Made by a program: the position numbers and the translations under genes. This document shows, piece after piece, positions 24,791 through 36,827 of a stretch of 64,000 nt of DNA (the stretch's first letter is position 1; every line of letters begins with the position of its first letter). Source of the stretch: Laguncularia racemosa (Eukaryota > Streptophyta > Magnoliopsida > Myrtales > Combretaceae). The notes beneath the pieces are model-generated. The model was not told the DNA's origin and made no database searches. It worked only from the letters and a program-made list of their open reading frames with translations. Location of the stretch: positions 310,001-374,000 of the forward strand of contig JBBMOL010000280.1 in assembly GCA_037954665.1 (NCBI GenBank). The letters are read 5' to 3'.

Positions 24791-26548
24791 CTAGAAAGAG
24801 CGAACCTCAAACGGAGACATAGCATTCAAGACAATTCGTGTACCATCCTTCTGAAACATGTAAGTGTTTATGAACTCGTCATGTAGCACATTCATGTTAA
24901 ATAACCACGGTCTACCCGGCAATATATGAAAGGTGCACATAGGAAGCACATCACAGATAATCTCATCACTGTATCTATCTCCTATACTGAATGGCACATT
25001 TGGCCTCTATGTAACATGCAAGCTACCTCGATCATCCAACCAATGCAATTTATAAGGGTGTGGATGTGGGCTAGTGGCTAGTTATAAATTATTTACTAAT
25101 GCAACAAATATGACATTAGTGCAACTACCACCATTAATGAAAAGAACATATAAGTTACCTCGAATTCGACAAAGTGTGTGAAACAAGTTCTCCCTCTACA
25201 TATCCCTGGCATCTGAAGATATGGTCATAACCCTGTGTAACACATTAATATGTAAGTAATTTTCACCCTTTTTGTCCTCATGTGTCTCAACGTTCTAAGC
25301 ATCATAATATACTTGCAAAGCTAGGTATACATCTATCAGTTCAACAACTTCTTCCTCATCATCTTCTTCATTGCCCTCCATAACAGTCATCACCTTTTTA
25401 TTGGGACACTGTGCAGTCATATGTCTAAAACCCATGCATTTTAAACATTTAATCTGGCACATCTTCCCACTAGTTAATCCTAGTGCTACCTATCTAAAAT
25501 CAGATCCAACTATTTCTTTACCTTTCCTAGAAACATTTTTCTCCTTATCAATGCTAAAGATAATTTTGTCTACAACCTTAGCATGTCCTCCTACTCCCTT
25601 TTGTCCACCCATCTGACCATCTACTCCAATAGGTTTAGTAACAGTACCATACCTATTACTAGTGGCTCGAAAAGGGTTGGATCGCCTCTGCCTCTCTACT
25701 TTCAAGGCCAACTGTATAACCTCATCAAGTATACTATACCTTTGTAGCTCAACAACACAGAAAATCTCATATTTCAACCTAGACACAAATCATGCTAGGG
25801 TTTGCTCAGGAGGCTCAATTGATCCACATTTGATTATCAACGTCTCAAACTCTTGTACGTAGTCATCTGTTGTTTTGTCTCTTTGCCTCAGTGTTTGGAG
25901 ATGCATAAACAGTTTCTACCTGTAATGTTCAGGTATGAACCTTTTCCTCAAAACTCGTTTCATGTCCCTCTAGGTATGTATTTCAACCTCCCCATCCCTT
26001 CGTCTGTTGATTGCCAGATTTTTCCACCACAAGGCGGCATAACCTATGAATTCCACAACTGCAAGACAAACCCTGGTGTTATCATCAACTTCATAACACT
26101 CGAAAAGACCCTCAACTTTATCTTCCCAAAAGTAATCATCTGCTGAACCCCTGCCGTCAAATGAAGACATTTGCAATTTTAGATACTCCAATCCCCGAGG
26201 TGGTCTAAAATACCTATTTGGGTATGGGTTAACCCCAAAATTATCATCTCTTTCCTTCCGAAGAGCATGATAATCTCCTTTTACTCTTCTTCCCAGATTA
26301 TCTCCAACCACTCCCTCCCTTTAAACGTTTTGAGGAGCTACCCTGGGTGGTAGTGCTTGAAGATTTGCCATTGGTGGTTAAGGCATTGTCATCCAATCTA
26401 TCCTTGTTGCTAATGTAGCAATAATGGTGGTAAGGTCTTGAAGCTACTCCTCTAAAGTTCTTCCACCTACAATTCGATGACCCTGACCGCCACCAACTTA
26501 GCTATTAGCCTCATTGCCAATTCCCCCATTCACACTATCATTCGACAT
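24791..26548 (-). pseudogene. Element A gag-protease, multiple stops
   Basis: The ATG at 26548 starts MSNDSVNGGIGNEANS, then a stop. Gag continues with FRPPRGLEYLKLQMSSFDG, WEDKVEGLFECYEVDD and FIGYAALWWKNL (about 26230-25990), then RQRRSNPFRATSN. The knuckle is IKCLKCMGFRHMTAQCPNKK. The protease part has GNLYVLFINGGSCTNV (DSGS altered to NGGS) and SDEIICDVLPM, and ends GRPWLFNMNVLHDEF and NAMSPFEVRSF. About seven stops, mostly at former Gln or Trp codons. It stops about 125 bp before the LTR, so there was never room for pol here. Confidence 0.85.
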
Positions 26549-27457
26549 GGTTGTTGACTTGATTTGTTGAATTATAAAGACAATTCGAAGCAATGTAGTA
26601 CACCTTACATTCAACGCCCTCACAACAACCACACTTCCACGCCACACAACAATCACTACAAAACATAAAATACTCCACTTAAGCTTCGCACACCTACGGC
26701 ACACTTGCAATCACGTCAACAATAAGTAGAAGCAATAATAAACACTTCTCTAAATGGTAAGTTAATGATTGCAACTAACCAAAATGTGTTTAAAGTATCA
26801 ATATAAAATAACTTTCACACTTTAATGTTTGCTTTTGAAATTCAAAACTTAACCACTACATAAACTCTTCACCACGGCACATACACACACATATAACCAC
26901 ATTGCAGTAACCTTCCCACTACAACACACATAATACACCACGTTGCAACCCTTCACTACGCCATACACACACTCTTCACTTACGGTGCAGCACACACACA
27001 CTTTACCCCACTTCTAATCACGGCAATAACACCACAATTGCAACACTTTATGAAACTTCTCCACAAATGGTAAGAAACAATTCAAAATATTCAAATTGTA
27101 TTAAAATAAAAAATACACAATAACTCTTCAACTTAATGATTTGTTTTTTAATTCAAATAGTTTCCAAATCCTCTGCGCAAGAAGCAAATCTGAAAATGTA
27201 AATTGCACTCCTTAATTCTGAAAACAACATACAAGAAAATGCACTTCTCTTCTTCCCCTTCTTCTCACGGTAAGATGAAGATCACAAAGATTAATGTTAA
27301 AATTTCCACTTCCACTTCCGCAACATCAAGGTGTAACACAACACAATCACAAGTAACTACTTCAATTCCACTTCAACAATTCCAATTAAGAAATGAAAAT
27401 TCAAGAACCTTAATTTCCCAATTGTAATTCACGTAAATCCCCTTCTCCAAAACCTTT
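26549..27457 (-). other. Element A leader, no gene
   Basis: About 0.9 kb of C/A-rich plus strand (G/U-rich transcript) with scattered cacggYaa motifs such as tctcacggtaagatgaag near 27257. Short frames only. Confidence 0.6.
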
Positions 27458-27525
27458 GCTCTGATACCAAAATATGATGTGCTCTGATACCAAAATATGA
27501 TAATGTACTTTGATACCAAAAGGGA
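27458..27525 (-). repeat. triplicated primer-site/LTR-edge unit of element A
   Basis: Initiator-tRNA-Met-type primer sites read on the minus strand (TGGTATCAGAGC and variants) occur at 27458-27469, 27481-27492 and 27507-27518, spaced 23 and 26 bp. Each is followed in plus sense by aaaatatgat-atgt or aaaagggatgatgt, which resembles the LTR edge. The innermost copy is probably the one used. Confidence 0.88.
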
Positions 27526-28321
27526 TGATGTGCCTAAGTGATCTCAATACCAATCAACAAGAACATACATACAATTGATTCAAATCCAATTAAATGGCGT
27601 GAAAAAGCTGTAAATAAAATTCCCAAATAGCGTGATGAGTTTATGATGTGCCTCAATTGATGTATTGCAATTACATAAAATCAATTGAAGAATCAATTGA
27701 TTAAGTCCATAATTAGCGTGAACCCCTAATTCTTATGAACCCTAATTGGGCGTGAAAAAGAACCAATGAAATAACCAATTACAAACTAGATATGATACAC
27801 TAGTAATAATTGGAAGCAACTCAAGAAATATTGATATAACTCACAATACTCCTTAAGCCAACTCACCACAATTTCACAAAGAATTGATAAGAGTAGATGC
27901 ATGTAAGAGGATGTCTCTCACAGTAACAAAGTCTAAAAAATGATGTCCAAAAAGCTCCCTCAAAACCCTACTTAGCAAGTATTTATACTTGCTCCAATTA
28001 GGGTAAAAATAACACAACAAATTATAAATAAACCACTTAAGTGGTCGATTCTTAAAACAATAAATTACAAGTACAAATAGTCTTCAAGTGGCCGGTTCTT
28101 TACTTCAATTGAACACATTGTAAGCCGTTGGAAGTAAGTCCAAAAATGTCCCTAATTTGATCCTTAGTGCCTTTTATTTGCCATCATGTAAAAACCGATA
28201 AATGTACTTGCTAAAGTGCAAAGATAAGCATTATTAGATAAATATGGCAATATGTGGATTTCTAGGCTCATGCATCCAATTAGGTTTCCCCACTATTGGA
28301 ACCATAGGGTTGATTCCCATA
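27526..28321 (-). repeat. Element A 5' LTR
   Basis: Starts tgatgtgcctaagtg and ends gattcccata. 796 bp, with partner 23869-24665. By eye the two differ at a few percent of sites, so A is older than D and the Athila copy. Confidence 0.88.
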
Positions 28322-28326
28322 ATGCT

Positions 28327-28564
28327 GTTGGGGAAATACTTTTCATATAAGAGTTCCTTAAATCTCTGCCATTGGTTAAGAGCTCCTACCAATCTGGACA
28401 TACCAGTCCACCAATCTACAGCTACTCCCTTCAGCATGTAAGCAACATATCTCACTTTCCTGTCTTCTAGGACCATGAAAGCTTCAAAGGTCCTTTTAGT
28501 CTTGGTGATCCAATATTCAATCTCTATTAGATCATCAACCTTTAAGTGGAATTTGTTAGCCAAT
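28327..28564 (-). pseudogene. H1 gag, central fragment
   Basis: Minus strand: ANKFHLKVDDLIEIEYWITK, then TFEAFMVLEDRKVRYVAYML, then DWWTGMSRL and LYEKYFPNSI. This is a gypsy gag domain. It joins to 23842 on one side and to 38395 on the other once the two nested elements are removed. Confidence 0.82.
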
Positions 28565-30120
28565 TGATAAGATCACATTATACTTATATTTTCTTTTGGA
28601 CTTATATTAAATTTATTTTAATATTATAAGAAAATATAAAGAAATGATACTTAATGGTATTTATTGTGAAAATACAGGTTTTGAGGACCAAAAAGTAAAT
28701 TACAAGTTAATTGGAGGAGTTTTTCACAAAATTGAAGAAGTGAGCGAAGGATTGCACTGAAGGCCGCCGTCCTTGGGCCGGCCTTTAAACCGGCCTCAAA
28801 AAGAAGAAAAGCCGCCGGCTTACATTCAAGGCCGCCGGCCTTGAGCCGGCCTTCATTACTCCCCGGATATCCATTGCGAGAATCTCTCCAAAATCGTATC
28901 CTAATTAATTTGCTGACTCAAATCCTCATCAAATCAACTTTATCCCCCTCCTCTTTGGATCTATAAATAGACCCCTTGTGTGAACCTTGGAGGCATCCTT
29001 TCTTTTGTTAAGCATCATTTCTTTTGTTAAGCATCCTTTCTTTTGTTTAGAATCCTTTTGTTCTTCTTCTTTGTTTTAGCATCATTTGTCTTTCCTTTGA
29101 ATCATTAGAATTTCCTTAGGTACTTTAGATTTTTCCAAAGTTTAGTTTGAAGAAAGAATGTCATTTTGTTGAAGTTTGCTTTCAATTGAAGAATTCAAGG
29201 AGTCATTTTTGAAGATTGAAGCTCTTGAAGATTATAACCATTGTTTCATTTACTTTATTTTCTTTTATGCCATTTATTAGTTTATTCTTGTTGTTTAATA
29301 TGAATTCCATTGCACCTCTTTATTTCAATTGTTTTTATGCAACTCATACTATAATGTTCTAAATCATCCTTGTGGGAAATTGGATGAAACTCTAGAATGT
29401 TAAAAGGATAATTGTAGCCATGTTATGTAATTAGGAATTATTAGGATTGTTCATGATTGCAATTCCTTTGATTTCAATTATAATCAGTCTTTGATTATAA
29501 TTGTTAGAAATCCTTTTGATACGGGAATTGATTAGGATTTGTTAGGAATTCTTAATTAGATTGATTATCAATACGGGAGTTGCGATAATTGGTTTAATTA
29601 GAGTTTATGGAGGGCGCAATGCAATGTTTCTTGTTAATTAATCACTAAGGGATTAGGGTTAATTGATTTAGGGCATTAGTTGTTTGTAGCATCGGGAGGT
29701 GTATGAACATAATTTTGATTCCTTGGTTAATTGGAGATGCGGAAGCCGACTAATTGATTTAAGGTCAACATCCCTAAAAAGGATTTTCTAAACTCACTTG
29801 AATAACCTTATAACCACTAGTTGACATAACTTGGTAGCAATTTGATTAACAAATCTAGGGTGAATTCTAATTTCCCTTGTTCATAATTGATAGATTCGTC
29901 ATAAAATTTTTCTTGTTGCTTTAAGTTAAATTTTTAGATTAGACATTTCAAAACCCCTTTTTAATCACCTAGATATTGATAAGAATTGCCATAGATCTAG
30001 TACTCTATTGGTTCCTCGAGGGATCGACAACCTTACTTTTCACCACTTTATTACTTGATACGACCAGTGCACTTGCTGCAATTTACGCTCCCATTTTATA
30101 TATATGTTCTGAGTGTATCA
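28565..30120 (+). repeat. Athila 5' LTR
   Basis: Starts tgataagatcaca and ends gagtgtatca. It contains a GCCGGC-rich segment (28760-28850), a TATA box at 28962 and tandem copies of gcatcctttcttttgttaa just downstream. Confidence 0.95.
28962..28969 (+). promoter_or_regulatory. TATA box of the Athila 5' LTR
   Basis: TATAAATA preceded by a pyrimidine-rich stretch. The same motif is at 37236-37243 in the 3' LTR. Confidence 0.75.
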
Positions 30121-30126
30121 AGTTTT

Positions 30127-30143
30127 TGGCGCCGTTGCCGGGG
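30127..30143 (+). promoter_or_regulatory. Athila primer-binding site, tRNA-Asp
   Basis: TGGCGCCGTTGCCGGGG is complementary to the 3' end of plant tRNA-Asp. It lies six bases after the LTR end, as in Athila elements. Confidence 0.92.
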
Positions 30144-30257
30144 AACTAATAGATATTAGATTTTGTAATTCTGTTGGTAATTTAGGCACAATTATTTTGT
30201 TATTTAATTTTTCTTATCATTGTGTGATCGTTTTCCATTCTCTTTAAGGGTCTTTTT

Positions 30258-30749
30258 ATGCGCAAGAGTAGAAGTGCTGAACTTCTACCAATTAATCTTG
30301 AGATAGAACGCACCTTGCGACAACTTAGAAGAGAGCAGAGAAGAAAGGAAGAAGAGAACATGGCAGATGAGAACAACAATCAGATTCAGGGTGTTGGTAG
30401 AGCACTTCGAGAATACACGGTACCTGTTGTTTCAGGTCCTGCAATTAGAAGACCAACAATTCAGGCTAATAATTTCGAGTTAAAACCAGCACTCGTTCAA
30501 ATGGTTCAATCAAATCAATTTGGAGGATATCCAAATGAAAGTCCTGATGAGCATATTGCAGTATTTCTTCAATATTGTAATACAGTGAAAATGAATAATG
30601 TATCTGATGATGTAATTAGGCTACAACTTTTTCCATTTTCACTTAGAGAAAAAGCTAGGGCTTGGTACAATTCATTGCCACAAGACTCTGTAACCACTTG
30701 GGTAGATCTCTCATCTAAATTTTTAAGGAGATTTTTTTCCACCATCTAG
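30258..30749 (+). CDS. Athila gag, N-terminal part cut by a frameshift
   Basis: 163 codons. It starts MRKSRSAELLPINLEIERTL, then has EYTVPVVSGPAIRRPTIQAN, FELKPALVQMVQSNQFGG and ARAWYNSLPQ, which is Athila gag. The frame ends just after LRRFFSTI, where a run of seven T (about 30732-30738) shifts it. With six T the frame would join the next open frame, which continues gag without a break. It would form the capsid of the cytoplasmic particle. Translation start at 30258 is the first ATG in frame. Confidence 0.85.
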   Translation: MRKSRSAELLPINLEIERTLRQLRREQRRKEEENMADENNNQIQGVGRALREYTVPVVSGPAIRRPTIQANNFELKPALVQMVQSNQFGGYPNESPDEHIAVFLQYCNTVKMNNVSDDVIRLQLFPFSLREKARAWYNSLPQDSVTTWVDLSSKFLRRFFSTI

Positions 30750-33700
30750 AACTGCTAGGTTAAGAAATGACATCACAAACTTCAGTAAGTTTAGTGGTGA
30801 ATCACTTTATGAAGCATGGGAAAGATTCAAGGAGGCAATTAGAAAATGCCCCCATCATGGATTACCAGATAATCTCCTTATTGAGATATTCTATCTCAGT
30901 TTAGATGACACATTGAGATCTCTAGTAGATGCTGCTTCTGGTGGTGCATTAATGAGTAAGACATATGATGAGGCTAGTGCTTTGATAGATGAAATGGCCT
31001 CTAGTGCACATAATTGGCAACATGAAAGAGGTAAGTCTAGAGTGGCATCTGTCAATGATATGGACACCTTAACAGCTCAGATTTCTGCTCTTACCGCCCA
31101 GGTAAGTAAACTCACCTCTACACCTTCTTTCAATGTTAATCAAATTTCTTGTTGTGAGTTATGCTCAGGACCACACTCAACTCTTGAGTGCCCATCTGGA
31201 AACTTTTCCTCCTCATCCCATGGAGAGCAAGTAAATTTTGTCAACAATTTCCAAAGAGGTAATCAAGGACCTTATTCAAACACCTACAATCCAGGGTGGC
31301 GTAACCATCCAAATTTCTCATGGAGAAATGATAACAATGCACTTAAACCCCCTGGATTTCAAAAGCAAGGTCCTAATCATAATACTCCCCATCAACAATA
31401 TCCTAATCATAATACCTCTTCTCAGCAAAGTCAGTCTAAAATGGAAGAACTCATGATAAGTTATATGCAAAAGACTGACACAATGTTGCAAAATCAACAA
31501 GCCACCATTAGGAATCTTGAAAATCAGCTTAGTCAAATGTCTCAACAGTTGAGTAATAGACCATCTGGATCTTTACCTAGCAATACTGAGCAAAATCCTA
31601 AAGGTGTAAATGCTATTATGTTAAGAAGTGGTAAGGAATTGGTTGATAAGAAACTTGAGGAAGAGGAGGTTAACCTGGAAAAAGATAAAGGGAAACAAAA
31701 GGAAGAGGAATCAAAGAAAAATTCTCCAAAAGTGAAAGCATATGTTCCTCCTATTCCTTTCCCAGGAAGGCTGAAGCAACAACAATTGGATTCACAATTT
31801 GCTAAATTTTTAGAAGTCTTTAAAAAATTGCAAATTAACATTCCTTTTGCAGAAGCACTTCAGCAGATGCCATCATATGCTAGGTTCATGAAGGATTTAC
31901 TCACAAAGAAGAGGAAGATTGAAGGGAATGAACCGGTGATGCTTACAGGGGAATGTTCAATGATCTTACAGAATGATGTACCTAGTTTGCCAAGAAAACA
32001 AAGAGATCAGGGGAGTTTTACTGTTCCTTGCACCATAGGCAATTTTCATTTTGATAAAGTTCTTATTGACTCTGGTGCAAGTATAAATTTAATGCCTCTA
32101 TCTATTTTTAGGAAATTGGGACTTGGAGAGTGTAAGGGAACTCATGTTACCTTGCAACTTGCTGATAGGAGCATCAAATACCCAAGAGGGATTGTGGAAA
32201 ATGTCCTAGTGAAAGTAGATAAATTCATCTTTCCAGTTGACTTTATAGTCTTGGAGATGGAGGAGGATAAAGAGGTACCCATGATCCTTGGCAGACCATT
32301 CCTTGCAACAGGTAAAGCCTTAATTGATGTGGAACAAGGTAAGCTTACTTTAAGAGTTATGGATGAACAAGTCACGTTCAATGTGTATGAGGCTACAAAA
32401 AAATTTGATGACTGTAAATCCTGTTACACTATTGATAGTGTTGATGAGCTTTCCTCTGAGTTCATGGAAGAGAATGCAGGTGTGGACACGATGGAGTCAG
32501 TTCTCAGGGATTTAGATGATTGGAGTGATGATGAGGATGAACCCCAAGAAGAACGTGTTGAACAAGTGTATGAATTCAAGACTCGACACTATGAGGAGCT
32601 GGGGACCACTGAGAAGAAACCGATGCCATCATTGACACAACCCCCGGTGCTTGAACTTAAACCTTTGCCTGGTCATTTAAAGTATGCTTATCTTGGAACA
32701 AATGATACTTTGCCAATTATCATTTCTTCTTCTTTAACAGGTGATCAAGAGCGACAACTTTTGGATGTTCTTAGAGAACATAAGGAAGCTATCGGGTGGA
32801 CCATTGCGGATATTAAGGGAATTAGCCCTTTAATTTGTACTCATAGGATATTTCTTGAAGCTGAGTGTAAACCTACAGTACAACCACAAAGAAGACTTAA
32901 CCCAACTCTTAAGGAAGTTGTAAAAAAGGAAGTACTTAAATTGTTAGATGCAGGCATTATTTTTCCAATTTCTGATAGTAAATGGGTTAGTCCTATACAG
33001 GTTTTACCAAAGAAAGGTGGCATGACTGTGGTAAAGAATGATGCCAATGAATTGATCCCAACCCGTACTGTGACAGGGTGGCGAGTTTGCATAGATTATA
33101 GAAAATTGAATGATGCCACCCGTAAAGACCACTTTCCCTTACCTTTCATTGATCAGATGTTAGAAAAACTCGCAGGGCATGATTATTACTGTTTCCTTGA
33201 TGGTTATTCTGGGTATAATCAAATTCATATAGCGTCCGAGGATCAGGAGAAAACCACATTTACTTGTCCCTATGGTAATTTTGCATTTAGGAGAATGCCC
33301 TTTGGTCTCTGTAATGCACCTGCTACTTTTCAGAGGTGTATGATGTCTATATTTTCTGACATGTTAGAGAATTTTATTGAAATATTTATGGATGACTTCT
33401 TCGTTTTTGGGAAGTCATTTGAATCATGTTTGAAAAATTTAGGCTGTGTGCTCAAAAGATGTAAGGAAACTAACCTACTTCTGAATTGGGAGAAATGCCA
33501 TTTTATGGTACGAGAGGGAATAGTGTTAGGTCACAAGGTGTCAGAAAAAGGGATTGAAGTTGACAAGGCAAAAGTGGAAGTAATAGAGAAGTTGCCACCA
33601 CCTACTTCAGTAAAAGGAGTCAGGAGCTTCTTAGGACATGCTGGCTTCTACAGGAGATTTATCAGGGACTTCTCTAAAATCTCTAGACCTCTGTGTAATT

Positions 33701-35547
33701 TACTTGAAAAAGATTCTACTTTTGTGTTTGATGAAAATTGTTTGCAGGCATTCAATATATTGAAGGAGAAGCTCAGCTCTGCACCAGTGATTGTTGCACC
33801 AAATTGGGAGATTCCATTTGAGCTGATGTGTGATGCTAGTGACTATGCCGTGGGGGCAGTACTAGGACAAAGAAAAGGTAAGATCTTTCATGCTATATAC
33901 TATGCAAGTAGAACCTTGAACGAGGCCCAAAAAAACTATGCCACAACAGAAAAAGAGCTATTAGCAGTGATATTTGCATGTGACAAGTTTAGGTCTTACT
34001 TGATAGGTTCTAAAGTAATAGTATACACAGATCATGCTGCTCTTAAGTATTTATTTGCTAAAGCTGATGCTAAACCCAGGTTAATTCGTTGGATTCTATT
34101 GCTGCAAGAATTTGACTTAGAAATTAAGGATAAAAAGGGAAGTGAAAATGTGGTTGCTGATCATTTATCACGTTTGGAATATGATTGTTTAGAACCACCC
34201 ATCAATGAAAAATTCCCTGATGAACATTTGCATGCAATAGACATCCATGAATTACCTTGGTATGCCGACATAGTTAATTACTTGGTTAGAAAAATCATAC
34301 CATGTGGTTTGTCATTCCAACAGAAAAAGAAATTTTTGCATGATGTGAAGTATTATTTTTGGGATGAGCCGTATTTGTTTAAATCCTGTGCTGACCAAGT
34401 AATTAGACGATGTGTGCCTAAAATTGAACAGCTTAGCATAATACAGCACTGTCACTCCAAAGAAACAGGAGGTCACTTTGGGGTAGAAAGAACAGCAGCA
34501 AAAATTTTATCTTGCGGATTTTATTGGCCCAGTTTGTTTCATGATTGCAGGAACTTCATTATGACTTGTGCTCAATGCCAAAGGACTGGCAATATTTCAA
34601 GAAGACATAAATTACCACAAAATAATATACTTGTAATTGAACTTTTTGACGTTTGGGGAATCGACTTTATGGGTCCTTTTCCCTCATCCTTTTCAAACAA
34701 ATATATTCTTTTAGCTGTTGATTATGTTTCGAAATGGGTAGAGGCAGTTGCACTACAAACTAATGACAGTAGGGTTGTCATTAAATTTTTGAAAAAGAAT
34801 ATATTTTCAAGATTTGGGGTACCAAGAGCTATAATAAGTGATGGGGGAACACATTTTTGTAACAGGCAATTTGAGAAATTATTATTAAAATATGGAGTTA
34901 CCCACAAAATTGCCACCCCTTATCATCCACAAACATGTGGACAGGTTGAGGTATCCAATAGGGAAATTAAGCGAATCTTAGAGAAAACTGTCAATGCATC
35001 CCGAAAGGATTGGTGTTTAAAACTTGATGATGCATTGTGGGCTTATAGAACAGCTTTTAAAACACCTATTGGAATGTCCCCCTACAAGATTGTTTATGGT
35101 AAATCATGTCACCTACTCGTGGAGCTTGAGCACAAGGCATACTGGGCCATAAAATACCTTAACTTTGAGTTGCAAGCTGCAGGTGAAAAGAGGTTGCTCC
35201 AATTGAATCAAATGGCCGAGATGAGAGAGGAAGCATATGAAAATGCGAGAATTTACAAGGAAAGAGCAAAGCGATGGCATGATAAGAACATCTTACAGCG
35301 GGAGTTCTTGCCTGGTCAAAGAGTCTTATTGTACAACTCTCGATTGAAGCTATTCCCAGGTAAGTTGAAATCACGATGGTCTGGACCATTTGAAATTGTT
35401 AATGTGTTTCCTTATGGTGCAGTTGAGTTGAAGGCAGAAGACAACCGTACTTTTAAAGTAAACGATTATCTTCTCAAACATTACTATGAAGGAGAACATG
35501 TTGATAGAAACGCCACAACTGTGGATTTAGGAAATTTGAGAACTTGA
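30750..35547 (+). CDS. Athila gag C-terminus and pol polyprotein
   Basis: The open frame (1544 codons from 30913, open upstream to the frameshift) ends at 35547. Domains in order: a knuckle CX2CX3HX4C (CELCSGPHSTLEC, about residue 83), protease IDSGASINLMPLSIF, RT with WRVCIDYRKLND, FCLDGYSGYNQI-type sequence and catalytic FMDDFFVFG, RNase H with CDASDYAVGAVLG and YTDHAALKYL. Integrase follows with an HHCC zinc region ending CAQCQRTG, then WGIDFMGPF, ISDGGTHFC and YHPQTCGQVEVSNREIK. All catalytic residues are present. It would be made as a polyprotein and cut by its own protease. No env follows. Confidence 0.93.
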
Positions 35548-36827
35548 ATTGGAAAAGTCGGGCTAGCGACTATAAACTAAGCGCTTCATGGGAGGCAGCC
35601 TATGCTTAATAAGTATCTATAATAGTTTCGTTAAAAAAAAAAAAAACTAATTCAAGGCTGGATAAGAGCTGCCGGTGCATTCAAGACACTCCAAGGATGA
35701 CAGACATTTTAGGAGGAATTTTCTTCCTGATGAACAATTTTATACCAGCGAAGTACCGGTATTTCAATTTCTGCATTGACATTCGTTTCCTTAATTTTGT
35801 GATATATTAGGAACAATGAGGACATTGTCCAATTTAAGTGTGGGGAAGGGATTATAAATGTAGAAGTATAATGATTGCACACATCATGAGCTTACAAATC
35901 CCATGCTTTATTTATGTCCTTAAGTGTTTTCAATGAAATCCTGAAATTGAATTAGATTGGTGCCCTACTCGCCAATTGTTGTGACTAGTTTACATAGTTA
36001 AAATTTAAGAGTAAAATCTCTAGAGAACAGGGTTTACCCTATGTTTAGCCTTTGAACTTGAGATTGAGTCCTTAAGTTGAAAAAACAAGCAAGTTTACTT
36101 CAAGGAAAAATTGGTTGGGATAAATCTCTATTGAAATTTCTTTGAGAATACCTTAACACCTAGTGAAAGAGGTAAAAGAAATATTTTACTTAGTGATCCC
36201 TTAAAAAAAAAAAAAAAAGAGCCTTTACTCCAATAACTCAGGAAAGTGAGTTAAGAGTATCCAATCTTAAATGTTAGTGTGAGGAAGAGTTCGTAGGGGT
36301 CCCTTTAAAACCTGGTCACTTAGGCGATGAGCCTAGGATGTGCCGACTCAATGAACTCACAATAACGAGAAGGGCGGAAAGGCAAAAATTTAGTACCTTA
36401 ATGAAAGTCAGGTTGACATGGGCGAGCTTTGGTCCCTCAGAAGAGTGAAGTCTCACTCCGCTGCCAATCAAGGCAAATAAAACATAAAAAAAAAAGGGGA
36501 GAAATTCTAGGAAAAAATGGATACCATATGCTTTCACTCCTTGTTATCTTGTTTAGAGAAGTAAAATTGAGGGAGATGATACTTGCTAATAACCAATGAA
36601 GTTTAAATGAATGTTTTTCCTTATGGACTAAGTATTGTTTTCTATTGTTAAACACTGGGATTAAAAATCTGTTGTATTTAGATTAACTACTAAATTTCAA
36701 CTAGATATACTAGTTACAAATTTCAGTATGGTCAGAACAATGGGCACCAGAAGTTCAATGATGGATTTCTCTTGTTTAAATCAATTATTTTGCTTGAGGA
36801 CAAGCAAAAGTTCAAGTGTGGGGATGT
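35548..36827 (+). other. Athila 3' untranslated region, env absent
   Basis: About 1.28 kb without a sizeable frame where some Athila elements carry an env-like gene. It contains an internal polypurine-like motif aagtgtggggaaggga (about 35836-35851), and the terminal tract aagtgtggggatgt ends at 36827 beside the LTR. Confidence 0.75.
36814..36827 (+). promoter_or_regulatory. Athila polypurine tract
   Basis: AAGTGTGGGGATGT directly before the 3' LTR at 36828. It would prime plus-strand DNA synthesis. The preceding ttgaggacaagcaaaag is typical of Athila. Confidence 0.8.

Larger units (their letters stand above)
23843..28321 (-). mobile_element. Element A: gag-protease-only LTR retrotransposon with repeated primer sites
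   Basis: 4.48 kb, flanked by atgct at 23838-23842 and 28322-28326 (one base of slack at the tips). The H1 gag frame joins correctly across it. Canonical LTRs are 23869-24665 and 27526-28321 (797 and 796 bp, tgatg...catca type, some tip bases mutated). The inside encodes only gag, a knuckle and a protease, with no RT, RNase H or integrase. An extra 26 bp (23843-23868) between the target duplication and the canonical left LTR is a primer-site unit. It depends on enzymes supplied in trans. Confidence 0.87.

Noticed and set aside
26880..27010. Repeated acacac/cactac text in the element A leader as a CRISPR-like array
   Set aside because: No fixed repeat length or spacers, plant nuclear context; it is low-complexity leader sequence.
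31318..31841. Minus-strand open frames inside the Athila polyprotein
   Set aside because: No domains, and they lie opposite a 1544-codon frame with clear retroelement motifs.
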